Of a stretch of DNA of 64,000 nucleotides, positions 36,220-50,139 are shown one piece after another. The translations under genes and the position numbers were made by a program. The notes under the pieces were generated by a model. That model saw only the letters and a list, made by a program, of their open reading frames with translations, was not told the DNA's origin and made no database searches. The stretch lies in the NCBI GenBank assembly GCA_029851415.1, contig CM056743.1:75906186-75970185 (forward strand), written 5' to 3'. Source of the DNA: Eretmocerus hayati (taxonomy: Eukaryota; Arthropoda; Insecta; Hymenoptera; Aphelinidae). Each line of letters begins with the position of its first letter. Position 1 is the first letter of the stretch.

Positions 36220-38097
36220 CTAGTCAAGGAGTCTTCGCTGATTCTGCTGCCGAAACTCTACTCTGCTCCGGAATGGTAGTACAGCTCTGGGTGTTATTAG
36301 AGGACGCACAAGCACGTTCTGGAGCACTTCGAAGGCCGTTTGAATGACCTGCAGATCAGCGAGAGATTCGAACGTATGCGCTCGCTCACCATTTTTCCGT
36401 TTAACCCAGAAACGTCCGCCACTGTGCCAGACGTATTTTAAACCCAAACCGCGTGCAATTGACCTCAAGCGTATGTATTCTTTGTATTTCTCACGGGGGA
36501 GCATCTCATTTATAAAGATTTTACGGTCTGGCACATGAGCTTTCGTATCTGGGTCGAGTAAGTCAGGCTGGATATTGTTAGCCGTGAAATAATTATTGGT
36601 GATTGAACGTTTAGCCCGAATCACTTTCCCGACTAGTCGACTACTGGAGAGTTGGACTATGCACGATGGTAGAGTGCGCGGGGTGGCAGCTGGGGCTCGA
36701 GGAGATGGAACCGAGTCGCAAATACCTGTTGGAGGCTTCTCCCCAGACGCACGCCCAGTTTGCAGGACCCGGACATCAGCAATGTCTACCCTCTCCAGTG
36801 AGGGGAGTACGGACTTGAGCACTGCGTAGGCAATATCAGATACCTGTACCGGCGAGGCCTTAGAATTTTCTTTTAAAATACCATCAATAATTAATTTACA
36901 GCACTCAAGACCGTCACTGCCGTGTCTTCGTCCTTGCTCCCCAGCGTGTGAATGAGGGAACTTGTCCATCCTAGGTGTAATAATAGGAATCGAAGATTGA
37001 TGTGTCGATTCGACATTACTATTCTCAACTCTACTACATTCGCTATCTCGCTGACTACTCTCACGACCTATTAATAGCTCAGTCAGAGTGGAAAACTGGC
37101 TTTTCATGGTAGAGTTCTGCTCCAGAAGAAGCTGGCGATCCAAGCGGAGCTCCTCCAGCTGGGAGCTTTGCTTCTCTATGAGTCTCTCGAGAGAGGTTAC
37201 ACGTGCCAATAGGTGATCATCCACCTCATTCACTGCTGGCGTGAGAGGTGGAGAGGGAACGGCAACGTTTTGTCGCCTCACGAGAGATTTTATTTCGTCA
37301 AGCTCGTTCTGGAGTAGCGCATATTGATCATAAAAGAGGTCGAGAGTAGTCTGCGCTATGAGTACCCATTTGGTGTCAGGCGAATCCGTCGCCGTCGAAG
37401 TTGGTGATGTTGCAGGTCGTTCCGAGACGTTGAGGCTGTTGCTCTCCGTCGACCCTACAACGTGGCCAAGAGGTGGTGTAGTTTTCGAGATGGGGCTGTT
37501 GCTCTCCATCCGCCCGACAGCGTGGCCAAGAGGAGGTGTAGTGAGCAGCGACTGGGTGGTAGTGGTGGGCCGCGCATCTGTTTGCTGCTTTTGAATATTC
37601 GCGGGCTCTAAACCGGTGGACTGGCGGGAGGTGGCACCCCATGACGGAGACGAAGCAGCAGGCGATAGAGTACCCCCCGCTAGCGCAAGCTGTAGACTCC
37701 CGGAGTTGGATAGAGAGGCATTGGTGGTAGGGGGCTTTGCGCTGCGGCCCGTGGCGGTGGTATGCGGAGCGGGGGAAGAAAGTGGTGATGCAGTATGCGA
37801 GCTGAGCCGTGTGTGTTAGATGGGCTGATTACTCACACGTCTATGCGAGGTAGTATTCTCCTTCTTTCTCTCTCTGGCTGTTTGCGTGCTGAGGCGAGGA
37901 GTCGAAGTCGTCTGCTTCGATGCACTTGATGATAATTGCGCGGCTGGAATTTTGCTCACCTGCAGACATTTTTCGCATGTCACTGCTCCTTGAGATGATT
38001 TCGAGCACTTGACATGTGCTGATCTTTTGCAAGTGCCGCATTCTCTGCTGCCCGCGCGTAAGGTGTTGTTGCAGACGCAGCAGGTGTTATCGCTCAT
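36220..38097 (-). pseudogene. CR1-like ORF1 with N-terminal PHD-like finger, one stop
   Basis: From ATG at 38097 the frame reads a Cys/His finger (CCVCNN, CGTCKRSAHVKC, CEKC), a Ser/Thr/Pro-rich linker, a coiled-coil stretch (about 37.1-37.4 kb, leucine-rich LERLIEKQSSQLEELRL) and a C-terminal domain (KIFINEMLPREKYKEY ... GLKYVWHSGGRFWVKR) characteristic of CR1-type ORF1 nucleic-acid-binding proteins. The only break is an in-frame TAA at 37816-37818. Both halves are in the same frame. The product would coat the RNA and act as a chaperone. It ends about 40 bp before ORF2. Confidence 0.85.
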
Positions 38098-38408
38098 CGT
38101 GCAGCAGACAGCAAGACAGCGAAGCAGGCCAGCGTAGCAGACGACCTCCGAGCATGCGCACAAAGCTCACTTTTGGCGCCAGGCACTGCCAACTCGATGT
38201 TGTTGTTGGAATTGCAGAATTGGAATTATTCCTCCCAGGCTCGAGCAGGAGCCATGCAGTGATGCTCCAGTGGTATGAGCCTGCAGGAGGAAGTCCAATC
38301 TGCAAAAAAGTGCCACTCGGGACGACGTTTTGATGGTTAAAGAGATGTTCAAGCACGGAGCGATGTTAGATGCGTGTGGAAACACTTACCGCCAGAGAGA
38401 GAGAGAGG

Positions 38409-38600
38409 ATAGATAGATAGATAGATAGATGTCCTTTATTCGTCCGCAGACAAAAAATCTGATTACATATGATTACATATGCCCGTTGAAAATATAATAT
38501 CGTGTATAGAAAATAATGTATATATACTCATAATGATAATAATTTCAGTGAAACACTGTTTTGGTCAAGGACACTCAGTATCACAATTTGTGACTAGTCA
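38409..38600 (-). mobile_element. 5'-truncated CR1-like LINE, 3' end only
   Basis: This repeats the last ~190 bp of the neighbouring LINE with substitutions: (GATA)n, GATGTCCTTTATTCGTCCG, GACAAAAAAT, TTTTGGTCAAGGACA and TGTGACTAGTCA. It is a typical dead-on-arrival copy, on the same strand, lying between the 5' end of the full-length copy and the (GA)n tract. Confidence 0.85.
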
Positions 38601-38608
38601 ATAGTGAC

Positions 38609-40072
<1,464 letters not shown>

Positions 40073-40132
<60 letters not shown>
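40073..40132. repeat. (GA)n between copies 1 and 2
   Basis: GAGAGAAAGAGAG then pure GA for about 60 bp. It follows the poly(A) of copy 1 and abuts the 5' end of copy 2. Confidence 0.95.
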
Positions 40133-40136
<4 letters not shown>

Positions 40137-43100
40137 AGAAGCGGGGACGCTTGTGACCTCCTACACACTGCCGCCAAAGAAGGGGGTATCGATGTTCTGA
40201 TCATCTCCGAACCGCCTCGGAAGCGCGAACTTTCCCGTTCCACATTCGATCACTGGGGGACCGCTGTAATTCAGATCACGAATCCCGCGATCCGCGAGAC
40301 TGAACCAGCTGTTAGTGGCCGTGGTTATGCTCGAAAGACCATAGGGGGCACAGCTGTATACAGCTGCTACTACTCGCCGTCGCTCAAGACGCACGAATTT
40401 GAAGACGAGCTCCACGACCTAGAAGAGGATGTGAGGCAATGGGGGGGCCCAGCTATAATCGCGGGAGATTTCAACTCCAAGGAACCGACTTGGAGCGGGG
40501 GGCCGCGCGATAGACGGGGGGTAATACTCGCTGATGCCATGGAGGCATTGGGATTAGTGCTCGCGAACGAGACGGGGGTTATCACCTATTACCGGCACGA
40601 CACTCGGTCCCGGGAGGGAGGTTCATCATCGGTCCTCGACCTGACGTTCATGAGCCCGTCGCTCATGGGACGTATGACATCGTGGGAAGTTCTGGACACG
40701 GAAACACTGAGTGACCATCGACATATTCGGTTTCGACTTAGGACTGACGGACAGAGACAGACGACACACAGACCGCGACCGACGGGGTGGCAGGTACGGA
40801 AGCTGGACGAGGGAAAATTCCGGGAATCGATAGAAACAGTCGAAGATCTCCCGATGAACTCCGCCTCGGACGAGGCTGTGGCGATGGTAACATCCGCCAT
40901 CACGAGAGCTTGCGACGCGTCGATGCCTCGCAGGACAACACCATGTTTCTGGAGGAAACCAGAGTACTGGATCACCGATGAGATCAAGGCTCTACGAAGA
41001 ACGAGCAACAAAAAAAGGAGGACCGCATGGCGATCAAGGAAGCTGCAACGACCATCGCTGGCGGAAGATGACAGAGCGTACAAAGAAGCAAAGAAGGCTC
41101 TCGTTCTAGCCATCCGGAGGAGCAAAGAGAAGTGCTGGGGTGAACTGTGCGACATGGTTAACGAAGACCCCTGGGGCACGCCATATCGCGTGGTCATGTC
41201 AAAGGTCCGACCCCGGAAGGGCAACCCAGCACCGACCGATGCAGCAACATTGCGCACGATCGTGGAAGACCTCTTCCCAGCAGGAGAACCCAGAGTTACA
41301 TTCCCTACGGAGAGCGAAGACCCCATCCCGCTCTTCACTATGCAAGAGCTACTCATAGCGGCGAAGAGAATGCCGAACAGCAAGGCCCCTGGCCTGGATG
41401 GCATCCCAAACGAGGCTCTGAAACTGGTCTTCAAATACAAGCCAGATCTACTCCTCGACCTCTTCAACATCTGTCTGAGCGCGGGAACTTTCCCGGACAA
41501 GTGGAAACGCCAGAAGCTGGTACTGATACCTAAGGGTCAAGGAGGTCAACGCCCTCTCAGCATGCTCGACAATATCGGGAAAATGTACGAGAGGATGGTG
41601 CTCAACAGGGTGGAAAAAGCCTACGAAGAAGGCGGTGGGCCATCACCAATGCAGTTCGGGTTTCGGAAGGGACGGAGCACTGTGCACGCGATCGAGGCGG
41701 TCCAAGAACGGGTTCAAGCGTCGGTAGGGAACCCATACCAAGGAAGAGGAGGATTCTGTGCCATCATTGCGTTGGACATAAAGAACGCATTCAACTGCGC
41801 GAGCTGGGAGCGAGTCTATCAATCCCAAGCAGGTAAAGTGCCCCCCTATCTACTAGCCGTCACGAGTGACTACCTGCGGAACAGGACCCTCGTGTACGAC
41901 ACCGACGAGGGACAAGAGATTCGGGTACTGTCCGCCGGAATCGGACAGGGATCGGTCTCCGGGCCGTTCAACTGGAACACCCAGTATGACAGCTTACTGT
42001 CTATCGAACTGCCAGAAGGAGTGATAATAGTGGCTTTCGCGGACGACGCGGGACTCATAGTATGGGCTGACAACGAGGAACTCTTGGGTAGACGCGCGAA
42101 CGAAGCGCTGGCCCGAGTCTACGAGTGGATGATTAGCAGGCTTCTGGAGCTCGCTGTCAAGAAGTGCGAAGCAATCGTGGTCACAAGGCGTAGGAAGTTT
42201 GACTTACCCCGGTTTTATATCAACGGGCAAGAGATTCCACGGAAGACAGAGCTGAAATACCTCGGTGTATGGCTCGACGACAAGTGGTCGTTCAAGAAGC
42301 ACGTCATGGAAGCCGCCCAGAAGGCGAGCAGGGTCGGTGCGGCGCTCCAGCGGCTTATGCCGAATATCGGAGGACCCAAGGAAAAGAGGCGCGCACTTCT
42401 CAACACCGTCACTACCTCCATCATGCTGTACGGTGCACCCGTGTGGGGGAAGAGAGTAGAGAAGACCATCATCGAGAAGAGAATGGGGCCTGTCCACCGA
42501 AGAGCGGCCCTGAGGAGTATCCGTGCCTACCGCACTGTGTCAGGAGATGCGGCTTACGTATTGGCGAGTACTCCGCCCATCCACTTGCTCGTCGCGGAGC
42601 GAGTGAGGATCTGGGACCGCCAGAAAGTGATCGGAGCCGAACGAGTACTCACTCCGACGATGAAGGAGATCATCCGCGACAACGAGAAGGAAACCACCCT
42701 TGAGCATTGGCAAACTGAGTGGGATTCGCCATTTGCAAACGGCAGATGGACGCACCGGCTGATCCGTGACGTAGCCAAGTGGGCGGAACGCACCCACGGA
42801 GAGATGGACTACTGGACGACGCAGGCACTGAGCGATCATGGTTGCTTCGGTTCCTATCTAACCAGGTTCAAGAAGAGGACGACCCCAGCATGTCAGTCAT
42901 GCGGGGACGAATGGGATGACGCCGAACATGCCCTGTTCAAGTGCAGCAACACCCGGAGAGAGCGCGCCGAGCTGGATGAATGGCTGGGTGCTCAACTAAC
43001 ACCTGAGAATCTCGTCCCGTACTTGCTCCGCAACCAGGAGACATGGGATAGACTCACCGGATACATCAAGCTGGTGATGACCCGCAAAGAGGAGAAAGAG

Positions 43101-43606
43101 AGGGAAGTAAGGCGCCTCGAAGCAGGCGAATTACAGTGACTCTGCCGATTGAAACAGAAGAGGCCCAAATGATTCCAGGAGGAATCTGATGCACTGAAGA
43201 GGGAAGAAAGAAGAAAGAAGAGGGAAGAAAGAAGAAAGAGAGGGAACAATGAAGAATGAAGACAGAAGATGCCGACAAGTGGCCGAAGAGAGAAGATGGA
43301 GAAGAGGAACGCTCGCAATCGAGCGCGAGACATGCCGCTCATCCTGAAGTAATGCTCACGCGGTTCCGGGATGAGATGGTAGATGCAGGTGGATCTCCTT
43401 CTTGATTGCCCGATGCCCTAGGTATCGGACATCGAGGGGAGAGGGATATTACACGGCCGGGCCCATCTCTCGGTGGGCCCCACCCAAACCCGTGTCCCGC
43501 CTGGTATGGCCTGCGTCGGCTATGCGTAGTCCGCGTAAGCTGAACCAGTCCGGTGTCTGGGGACGGATCCGAGGGATCCTGAGGCAGATTTTACTCTCTA
43601 ACCACC

Positions 43607-43635
<29 letters not shown>
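40133..43635 (+). mobile_element. (GA)n-associated R1-clade retrotransposon, copy 2 (ORF2 open)
   Basis: Starts at the tenth codon or so of ORF2 as judged from copy 3 (which begins MANFIQANL) and ends in a 27-bp poly(A). It lacks the 5' UTR and ORF1, yet ORF2 is otherwise uninterrupted. Near-identity with the other copies points to recent activity of the family. Confidence 0.93.
40134..43139 (+). CDS. R1-clade ORF2 polyprotein: AP endonuclease, reverse transcriptase, CCHC-like finger
   Basis: 1001 codons are open from the 5' truncation to TGA; only the first nine or so codons are missing. Domains in order: AP-like endonuclease (about residues 1-220; motifs IISEPP, AGDFNSKEPTWSG with the catalytic Asp and Asn, and SDHRHIRF), reverse transcriptase (about 330-640; APGLDGIPNEALK, GFRKGRSTVHAIE, ALDIKNAFN, and FADDAGLIVW with the catalytic Asp pair) and a C-terminal Cys/His finger CQSCGDEWDDAEHALFKC. 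The endonuclease should nick the (GA)n target and the RT prime cDNA from it. No own ATG is present at the truncated start; an in-frame GTG or ATG further in would be needed, so expression is doubtful. Of the three copies this ORF2 looks the most functional. Confidence 0.93.

Positions 43636-43663
<28 letters not shown>
43636..43663. repeat. (GA)n between copies 2 and 3
   Basis: A 28-bp AG tract between the poly(A) of copy 2 and the CCCCGTAGGGG start of copy 3. Confidence 0.95.
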
Positions 43664-43665
<2 letters not shown>

Positions 43666-43919
43666 CCGTAGGGGTCTTTGGGTGTGACCTTAGGGTTGCA
43701 CTTGGAGCTTGAGGGAGTGACGCCCCTCCGGACCCGAGTACTACACTTACACTAACACACACACTACACTCTACACGCACCATACTTACGCTTGCTCAAG
43801 CATTACACAGACATACCAACATTATACAGAACACGCATCACACAACAACACCCGTGCTGGTCTGGTCCGGGGTCGGCCAGCATGCGATTCCAGGCCCTGG
43901 AAAAAGAAGAAAGAAGAAG

Positions 43920-45807
43920 ATGTCCAGCATTGACGGCAAGAATTCCCCAAGTAAAGCGGGGCCCCATTCGGATCTTGGGGGGGGGGGCAACGATGCAAAG
44001 CGCGCTACCAGTGGCACACTTGGCTGGTGGACTCACGCGTAAAGCTACAAGCGATGGGAATACGCCTCTGGCGAAGATAGTTGGAGGAAAGGACCAACAC
44101 CAGAAAGGAGTAGACCTCACCCCGAACAGCAGGAAGAGAAAGGGTCTGGGTAAGGAAGTAGATAAGCGAACGCTGAAGCAATCGAAGCTCACATTCTTGA
44201 GCCAAAAAGAGAAGAACGCGAAGGTTGCTGCAGAAGCGCAAGCGGCGGCAGACAAGCTTATGAAGATCAACCCCGCGATCAAGATCCAGCTTACGCAAGA
44301 CAAGAACAAGGGAGACGATACCGCCGATTCCAGCTCGGATTCAGGGGACTCTAACACCACCACGGAGTCCCAGAAGTCAGAAGACACCCTGACATCCAAG
44401 GACTGTAACCGCGGACTCGAAAAAGGTAAAAAAACACCGGAGGATATGGACATCGATCGGTTCCCCACACCTGAGAAGGCCAGTCGACAAAGAAGTGGAG
44501 ACAAGGCCCCCGATCTAATGGAAGGATGGAGGGACTTGAAAATGTGCCGAGAACAGATGGAGGAGAAGACTCATCTTCTCCTCGACCACCTGAACTTGGT
44601 CATAGGGATAGCCGAGTCTGCCTCCAACATCCCAGAAGGAACTCAGGGCGACATGGAAGAGCTCAAGAAGATTGGCCACGCTCTCGAAGGCCTACTTGCG
44701 GCAGACAAAGGGAAGAGAGCGGCTTTCGAGACCACACTTCTCGAAGCGGAGAAGACCCTGAAAATGAAGAGGAGTGCGCAGCCCTCTGGGCCAGCCGCGT
44801 CGGGAAGCGGCACACAGGGAAGGGGGGCGAATAAACCGGAATCGCGACAAGGGAAACAGCACGATACGAAGAGGACGCGACGCGGACATCCATCGGGAGC
44901 CCTCGAAACACCGCGCTCGACATCGACTCCTAATAGGCCCAAGCAGGACGGGCCTTGGCAGGGAGTGGTCTCTAAGAGAAATACAAAGAGGGCAAAGAAA
45001 AGCGGTCGATCAAGTGACACCGCTGGAAAGAAGGCAAAGATGAAGCCAAGAAGAGCGAAATCCGACGCCGTTCTCGTCACGGCAAACCAAGGTGGGTTAA
45101 GCTACGCAGATATGCTGCGCAAGATAAAGACGGATGACCTTAATGAAGGAGTGGGCTCTAAAGTCACGGGCATCCGCAAGACACAGGAAGGACAAATCCT
45201 CATTGAACTGAGGAAGGGCACCGGCGCTGCAGCCATCAAAGCGGCTCTAACACCAGTCGTCGGGCAAGAAGGAGCCGTCCACTGCCTCGCAAATAGCATG
45301 ACCCTCGAGGTTCTCGGAGTCGACTACGATGTCGACAAAACTAAAGTGCAGAAGGACCTCGCGAAGGCCCTACCAGAAAACGAGGATGGAGCCATAATAG
45401 TCAAGAGCCTGCGAAACGGCTCCCGAGGCACCCAAACAGCGGTTGTGTCCATTCCAGCGAGGCTCGCTCACCACCTCCTGGACTGGAAAGAACCCAAGGT
45501 GGGATGGAGCAGAGTGAGAATCCGCGAGAAGGAAGGCATCCCACGCTGCTATAACTGCCTAGAGTATGGCCACAAGGCCTCAGGCTGCAAAAAAGAGAAG
45601 GCAGAGGAACGTCAACCGAAACTCTGCTTCCAGTGCGGTGAACCAGGACACCTCGCCGCTACCTGTAAAGAGAAACCAAAATGCCTCAGCTGCGTGGCTA
45701 TCGGAACCAGATCTGACCACAGGTCGGGCTCCAGCAACTGCACAGCCTACCAAAACGCGAGGGCGACATATAGACGCAGGGGGGGGGGGGGGGGAAGAAA
45801 TGGCTAA
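43920..45807 (+). pseudogene. R1-clade ORF1 (Gag-like, three zinc knuckles)
   Basis: The reading runs in one frame to 45807 and carries a Lys/Ser/Glu-rich N-terminal half, a central RNA-binding-type region and three C-terminal CCHC knuckles (CYNCLEYGHKASGC, CFQCGEPGHLAATC, CLSCVAIGTRSDHRSGSSNC), the R1-clade arrangement. The ATG at 43920 (MSSIDGKNSPSKAG) is in another frame and joins the long one across an 11-G run at 43977-43987. So either that run has changed length by one or two bases, or translation begins at an upstream or internal ATG of the long frame. A second G-run of about 15 sits at the end, where ORF1 overlaps ORF2 by 8 bp. Confidence 0.8.
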
Positions 45808-48800
45808 CTTCATCCAAGCCAACCTCAGGAGAAGCGGGGACGCTTGAGACCTCCTACACACTGCCGCCAAAGAAGGGGGTATCGATGTTCTGATCATCTC
45901 CGAACTGCCTCGGAAGCGCGAACTTTCCCGTTCCACATTCGATCACTGGGGGACCGCTGTAATTCAGATCACGAATCCCGCGATCCGCGAGACTGAACCA
46001 GCTGTTAGTGGCCGCGGTTATGCTCGAAAGACCATAGGGGGCACAGCTGTATACAGCTGCTACTACTCGCCGTCGCTCAAGACGCACGAATTTGAAGACG
46101 AGCTCCACGACCTAGAAGAGGATGTGAGGCAATGGGGGGGGGCCCAGTTATAATCGCGGGAAATTTCAACTCCAAGGAACCAACTTGGAGCGGGGGGCCG
46201 CGCGATAGACGGGGGGTAATACTCGCTGATGCCATGGAGAGATTGGGATTAGTGCTCGCGAACGAGACGGGGGTTATCACCTATTACCGGCATGACACTC
46301 GGTCCCGGGAGGGAGGTTCATCATCGGTCCTCGACCTGACGTTCATGAGCCCGTCGCTCATGGGACGTATGACATCATGGGAAGTTCTGGACACGGAAAC
46401 ACTGAGTGACCATCGACATATTCGGTTTCGACCTAGGACTGACGGACAGAGACAGACGACACGCAGACCGCGACCAACGGGGTGGCAGGTACGGAAGCTG
46501 GACGAGGGAAAATTCCGGGAATCGATAGAAACAGTCGAAGATCTCCCGATGAACTCCGCCTCGGACGAGGCGGCGATGGTAACATCCGCCATCACGAGAG
46601 CTTGCGACGCGTCGATGCCTCGCAGGACAACACCATGTTTCTGGAGGAAACCAGAGTACTGGATCACCGATGAGATCAAGGCTCTACGAAGAACGAGCAA
46701 CAAGAAAAGGAGGACCGCATGGCGATCAAGGAAGCTGCAACGACGATCGCTGGCGGAAGATGACAGAGCGTACAAAGAAGCAAAGAAGGCTCTCGTTCTA
46801 GCCATCCGGAGGAGCAAAGAGAAGTGCTGGGGTGAACTGTGCGACATGGTTAACGAAGACCCCTGGGGCACGCCATATCGCGTGGTCATGTCAAAGGTCC
46901 GACCCCGGAGGGGCAACCCAGCACCGACCGATGCAGCAACATTGCGCACCATCGTGGAAGACCTCTTCCCAGCAGGAGAACCCAGAGTTACATTCCCTAC
47001 GGAGAGCGAAGACCCCATCCCGCTCTTCACTATGCAAGAGCTACTCATAGCGGCGAAGAGAATGCCGAACGGCAAGGCCCCTGGCCTGGATGGCATCCCA
47101 AACGAGGCTCTGAAACTGGTCTTCAAATACAAGCCAGGTCTACTCCTCGACCTCTTCAACATCTGTCTGAGCGCGGGAACTTTCCCGGACAAGTGGAAAC
47201 GCCAGAAGCTGGTCCTGATACCTAAGGGTCAAGGAGGTCAACGCCCTCTCAGCATGCTCGACAATATCGGGAAAATGTACGAGAGGATGGTGCTCAACAG
47301 GGTGGAAAAAGCCTACGAAGAAGGCGGTGGGCTATCACCAATGCAGTTCGGGTTCCGGAAGGGACGGAGCACTGTGCACGCGATCGAGGCGGTCCAAGAA
47401 CGGGTTCAAGCGTCGGTAGGGAACCCATACCAAGGAAGAGGAGGATTCTGTGCCATCATTGCGTTGGACATAAAGAACGCATTCAACTGCGCAAGCTGGG
47501 AGCGAGTCTATCAATCCCAAGCAGGTAAAGTGTCCCCCTATCTACTAGCCGTCACGAGTGACTACCTGCGGAACAGGACCCTCGTGTACGACACCGACGA
47601 GGGACAAGAGATTCGGGTACTGTCCGCCGGAATCGGACAGGGATCGGCCTCCGGGCCGTTCAACTGGAACACCCAGTATGACAGCTTACTGTCTATCGAA
47701 CTGCCAGAAGGAGTGATAATAGTGGCTTTCGCGGACGACGCGGGACTCATAGTATGGGCTGACAACGAGGAACTCTTGGGTAGACGCGCGAACGAAGCGC
47801 TGGCCCGAGTCTACGAGTGGATGATTAGCAGGCTTCTGGAGCTCGCTGTCAAGAAGTGCGAAGCAATCGTGGTCACAAGGCGTAGGAAGTTTGACTTACC
47901 CCGGTTTTATATCAACGGGCAAGAGATTCCACGGAAGACAGAGCTGAAATACCTCGGTGTATGGCTCGACGACAAGTGGTCGTTCAAGAAGCACATCCAG
48001 GAAGCCGCCCAGAAGGCGAGCAGGGTCGGTGCGGCGCTCCAGCGGCTCATGCCGAATATCGGAGGACCCAAGGAAAAGAGGCGCGCACTTCTCAACACCG
48101 TCACTACCTCCATCATGCTGTACGGTGCACCCGTGTGGGGGAAGAGAGTAGAGAAGACCATCATCGAGAAGAGAATGGGGCCTGTCCACCGAAGAGCGGC
48201 CCTGAGAAGTATCCGTGCCTACCGCACTGTGTCAGGAGATGCGGCTTAGGTATTGGCGAGTACTCCGCCCATCCACTTGCTCGTCGCGGAGCGAGCGAGG
48301 ATCTGGGACCGCCAGAAAGTGATCGGAGCCGAACGAGTACTCACTCCGACGATGAAGGAGATCATCCGCGACAACGAGAAGGAAACCACCCTTGAGCATT
48401 GGCAAACTGAGTGGGATTCGCCATTTGCGAACGGCAGATGGACGCACCGGTTGATCCGTGACGTGGCCAAGTGGGCGGAACGCACCCACGGAGAGATGGA
48501 CTACTGGACGACGCAGGCACTGAGCGATCATGGTTGCTTCGGTTCCTATTTAACCAGGTTCAAGAAGAGGACGACCCCAGCATGTCAGTCATGCGGGGAC
48601 GAATGGGATGACGCCGAACATGCCCTGTCCAAGTGCAGTGACACCCGGAGAGAGCGCGCCGAGCTGGATGAATGGCTGGGTGCTCAACTAACACCTGAGA
48701 ATCTCGTCCCGCACTTGCTCCGCAACCAGGAGACATGGGATAGACTCACCGGATACATCAAGCTGGTGATGACCCGCAAAGAGGAGAAAGAGAGGGAAGT

Positions 48801-48831
48801 AAGGCGCCTCGAAGCAGGCGAATTACAGTGA
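45800..48831 (+). pseudogene. R1-clade ORF2 with two stops, a G-run frameshift and an endonuclease Asp-to-Asn change
   Basis: ATG at 45800 (MANFIQANLRR) supplies the N-terminus missing in copy 2. Breaks relative to copy 2: TGA at 45845-45847; a G-run at 46133-46142 two bases longer, shifting frame; AGNFNSKEP instead of AGDFNSKEP, changing a catalytic Asp of the endonuclease; a one-codon deletion near 46570; and TAG at 48247-48249. The RT palm (FADDAGLIVW) and C-terminal finger are intact. Confidence 0.92.
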
Positions 48832-49315
48832 CTCTGCCGATTGAAACAGAAGAGGCCCAAATGATTCCAGGAGGAATTTGATGCACTGAAGAGGGAAGAA
48901 AGAAGAAAGAAGAGAGAAGAAAGAAGATAGAGAGGGAACAATGAAGAATGAAGATAGAAGATGCCGACAAGTGGCTGAAGAGAGAAGATGGAGAAGAGGA
49001 ACGCTCGCAATCGAGCGCGAGACATGCCGCTCATCCTGGAGTAATGCTCACGCGGTTCCGGGATGAGATGGTAGATGCAGGTGGATCTCCTTCTTGATTG
49101 CCCGATGACCTAGGTATCGGACATCGAGGGGAGAAGGATATTACACGGCCGGGCCCGTGTAATATCCACCCAAACCCGTGTCCCGCCTGGTATGGCCTGC
49201 GTGGGCTATGCGTAGTCCGCGTAAGCTGAACCAGTCCGGTGTCTGGGGACGGATCCGAGGGATCCTGAGGCAGATTTTGCCCTCTAACCACCTAAAAAAA
49301 AAAAAAAAAAAAAAA

Positions 49316-49334
49316 GAGAGAGAGAGAGAGAGAG
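49316..49334. repeat. (GA)n after copy 3
   Basis: A short AG tract closes the tandem series, then unrelated GC-rich DNA begins at TTGGCATATTT. Confidence 0.93.
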
Positions 49335-50030
49335 TTGGCATATTTAGCGCTCGCCGGCCGTCGCTAGCAGCGGCAGCTGCAGAAGCTCGACCCCCCGCGC
49401 CCCCCGTTTCTCCCCTCCGCGCGCATCGAAGTCGCGCACATCGCAGGCGTGCGGCATTCCTAGCGAGACCGGAGTAAAGCGAGCACGTTGCGCTCTGCCG
49501 AACATTTTATTCGCGCCGAATATTACTTCGTTGCCTCGTGGCCGCTCTTTTTGGAGCACCTTTTCCGGGTTTTCGCGTGTGCGTCAAACCCATTGGAAGC
49601 AGCTCCTCGACCAACCTAGTGGTCTATAGTTTTCGGACCGTCCTGACATCGCTTGGCCCTACACTTCGGCATATCTTCGGCCCGTGCTTGGAGTCTCGTG
49701 GCCCGCGCTCGGCTCCCTCGTCGGCCCATCTTCGGGGCAAATCCACCTGCGCCCGGACATCGTAGCCATCTCGTCCCTTGGACAAGCAACATCGACAACA
49801 CCTGTAAGTGCCAGCCCGATCTCTCTTTCTCTCTCTGGTGCCTGTCAGTAGAATGTCTTCCTCATCGTGCCCTCCCGACCTCGTGCTCGAGCTTTCGCGC
49901 GTACTTTATCGGTCTGACGACCACTTGTAAATATTCCTTGTAAATATGTTTGAATCTTTTTCACTTTACTTTCATTAAAGCTTCGGTACTCAAACGTACA
50001 CTCATTTGTTCTCACTCGACATCCCTCTCT
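49335..50030 (+). other. GC/CpG-rich block ending in LTR- or 5'UTR-like sequence
   Basis: 49.36-49.79 kb is CpG-rich. It ends at a good splice donor (ACACCT|gtaagt, near 49802), followed by TTGTAAATATTCCTTGTAAATATG and CATTAAAGCTT. This could be a solo LTR with a poly(A) signal or the 5' exon of a host transcript. No LTR partner or target duplication was found, and the ORFs in it have no recognisable domain. Confidence 0.35.
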
Positions 50031-50139
50031 CTTTTGATGATATACAGCATAACCGAATCCAAATTAATAAACCAGATTTAATCTGGATATGACTGGACCT
50101 AATTCAGGCACGGCCAGTCATACATAATGAGTGCGATAA

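Larger units (their letters stand above)
32971..38389 (-). mobile_element. CR1-like LINE retrotransposon, near full length
   Basis: The minus-strand order is 5' UTR, ORF1 (PHD-like finger plus C-terminal RNA-binding-type domain), ORF2 (AP endonuclease plus reverse transcriptase, no RNase H), and a 3' UTR ending AATAAAGGACATCTATCTATC with an (ATCT)n tail at 32971-33000. That domain set and the short tandem 3' repeat instead of poly(A) fit the CR1/Kiri/L2 group; the exact clade is not settled by eye. It has few inactivating changes (one stop in ORF1, one stop and one shift in ORF2), so it is a fairly young copy. The 5' boundary near 38389 is approximate. Confidence 0.88.
43664..49315 (+). mobile_element. 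(GA)n-associated R1-clade retrotransposon, copy 3 (full length)
   Basis: This has a 5' UTR starting CCCCGTAGGGG (a small hairpin), ORF1, an overlapping ORF2, a GAAGA-rich 3' UTR and poly(A) at 49294-49315, followed by (GA)n to 49334. Total ~5.65 kb. Relative to copy 2 it carries several inactivating changes. About 20 bp of the 3' UTR that read GGCCCACCTCTCGGTGGGCC in copy 1 are altered here near 49155. Confidence 0.93.
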
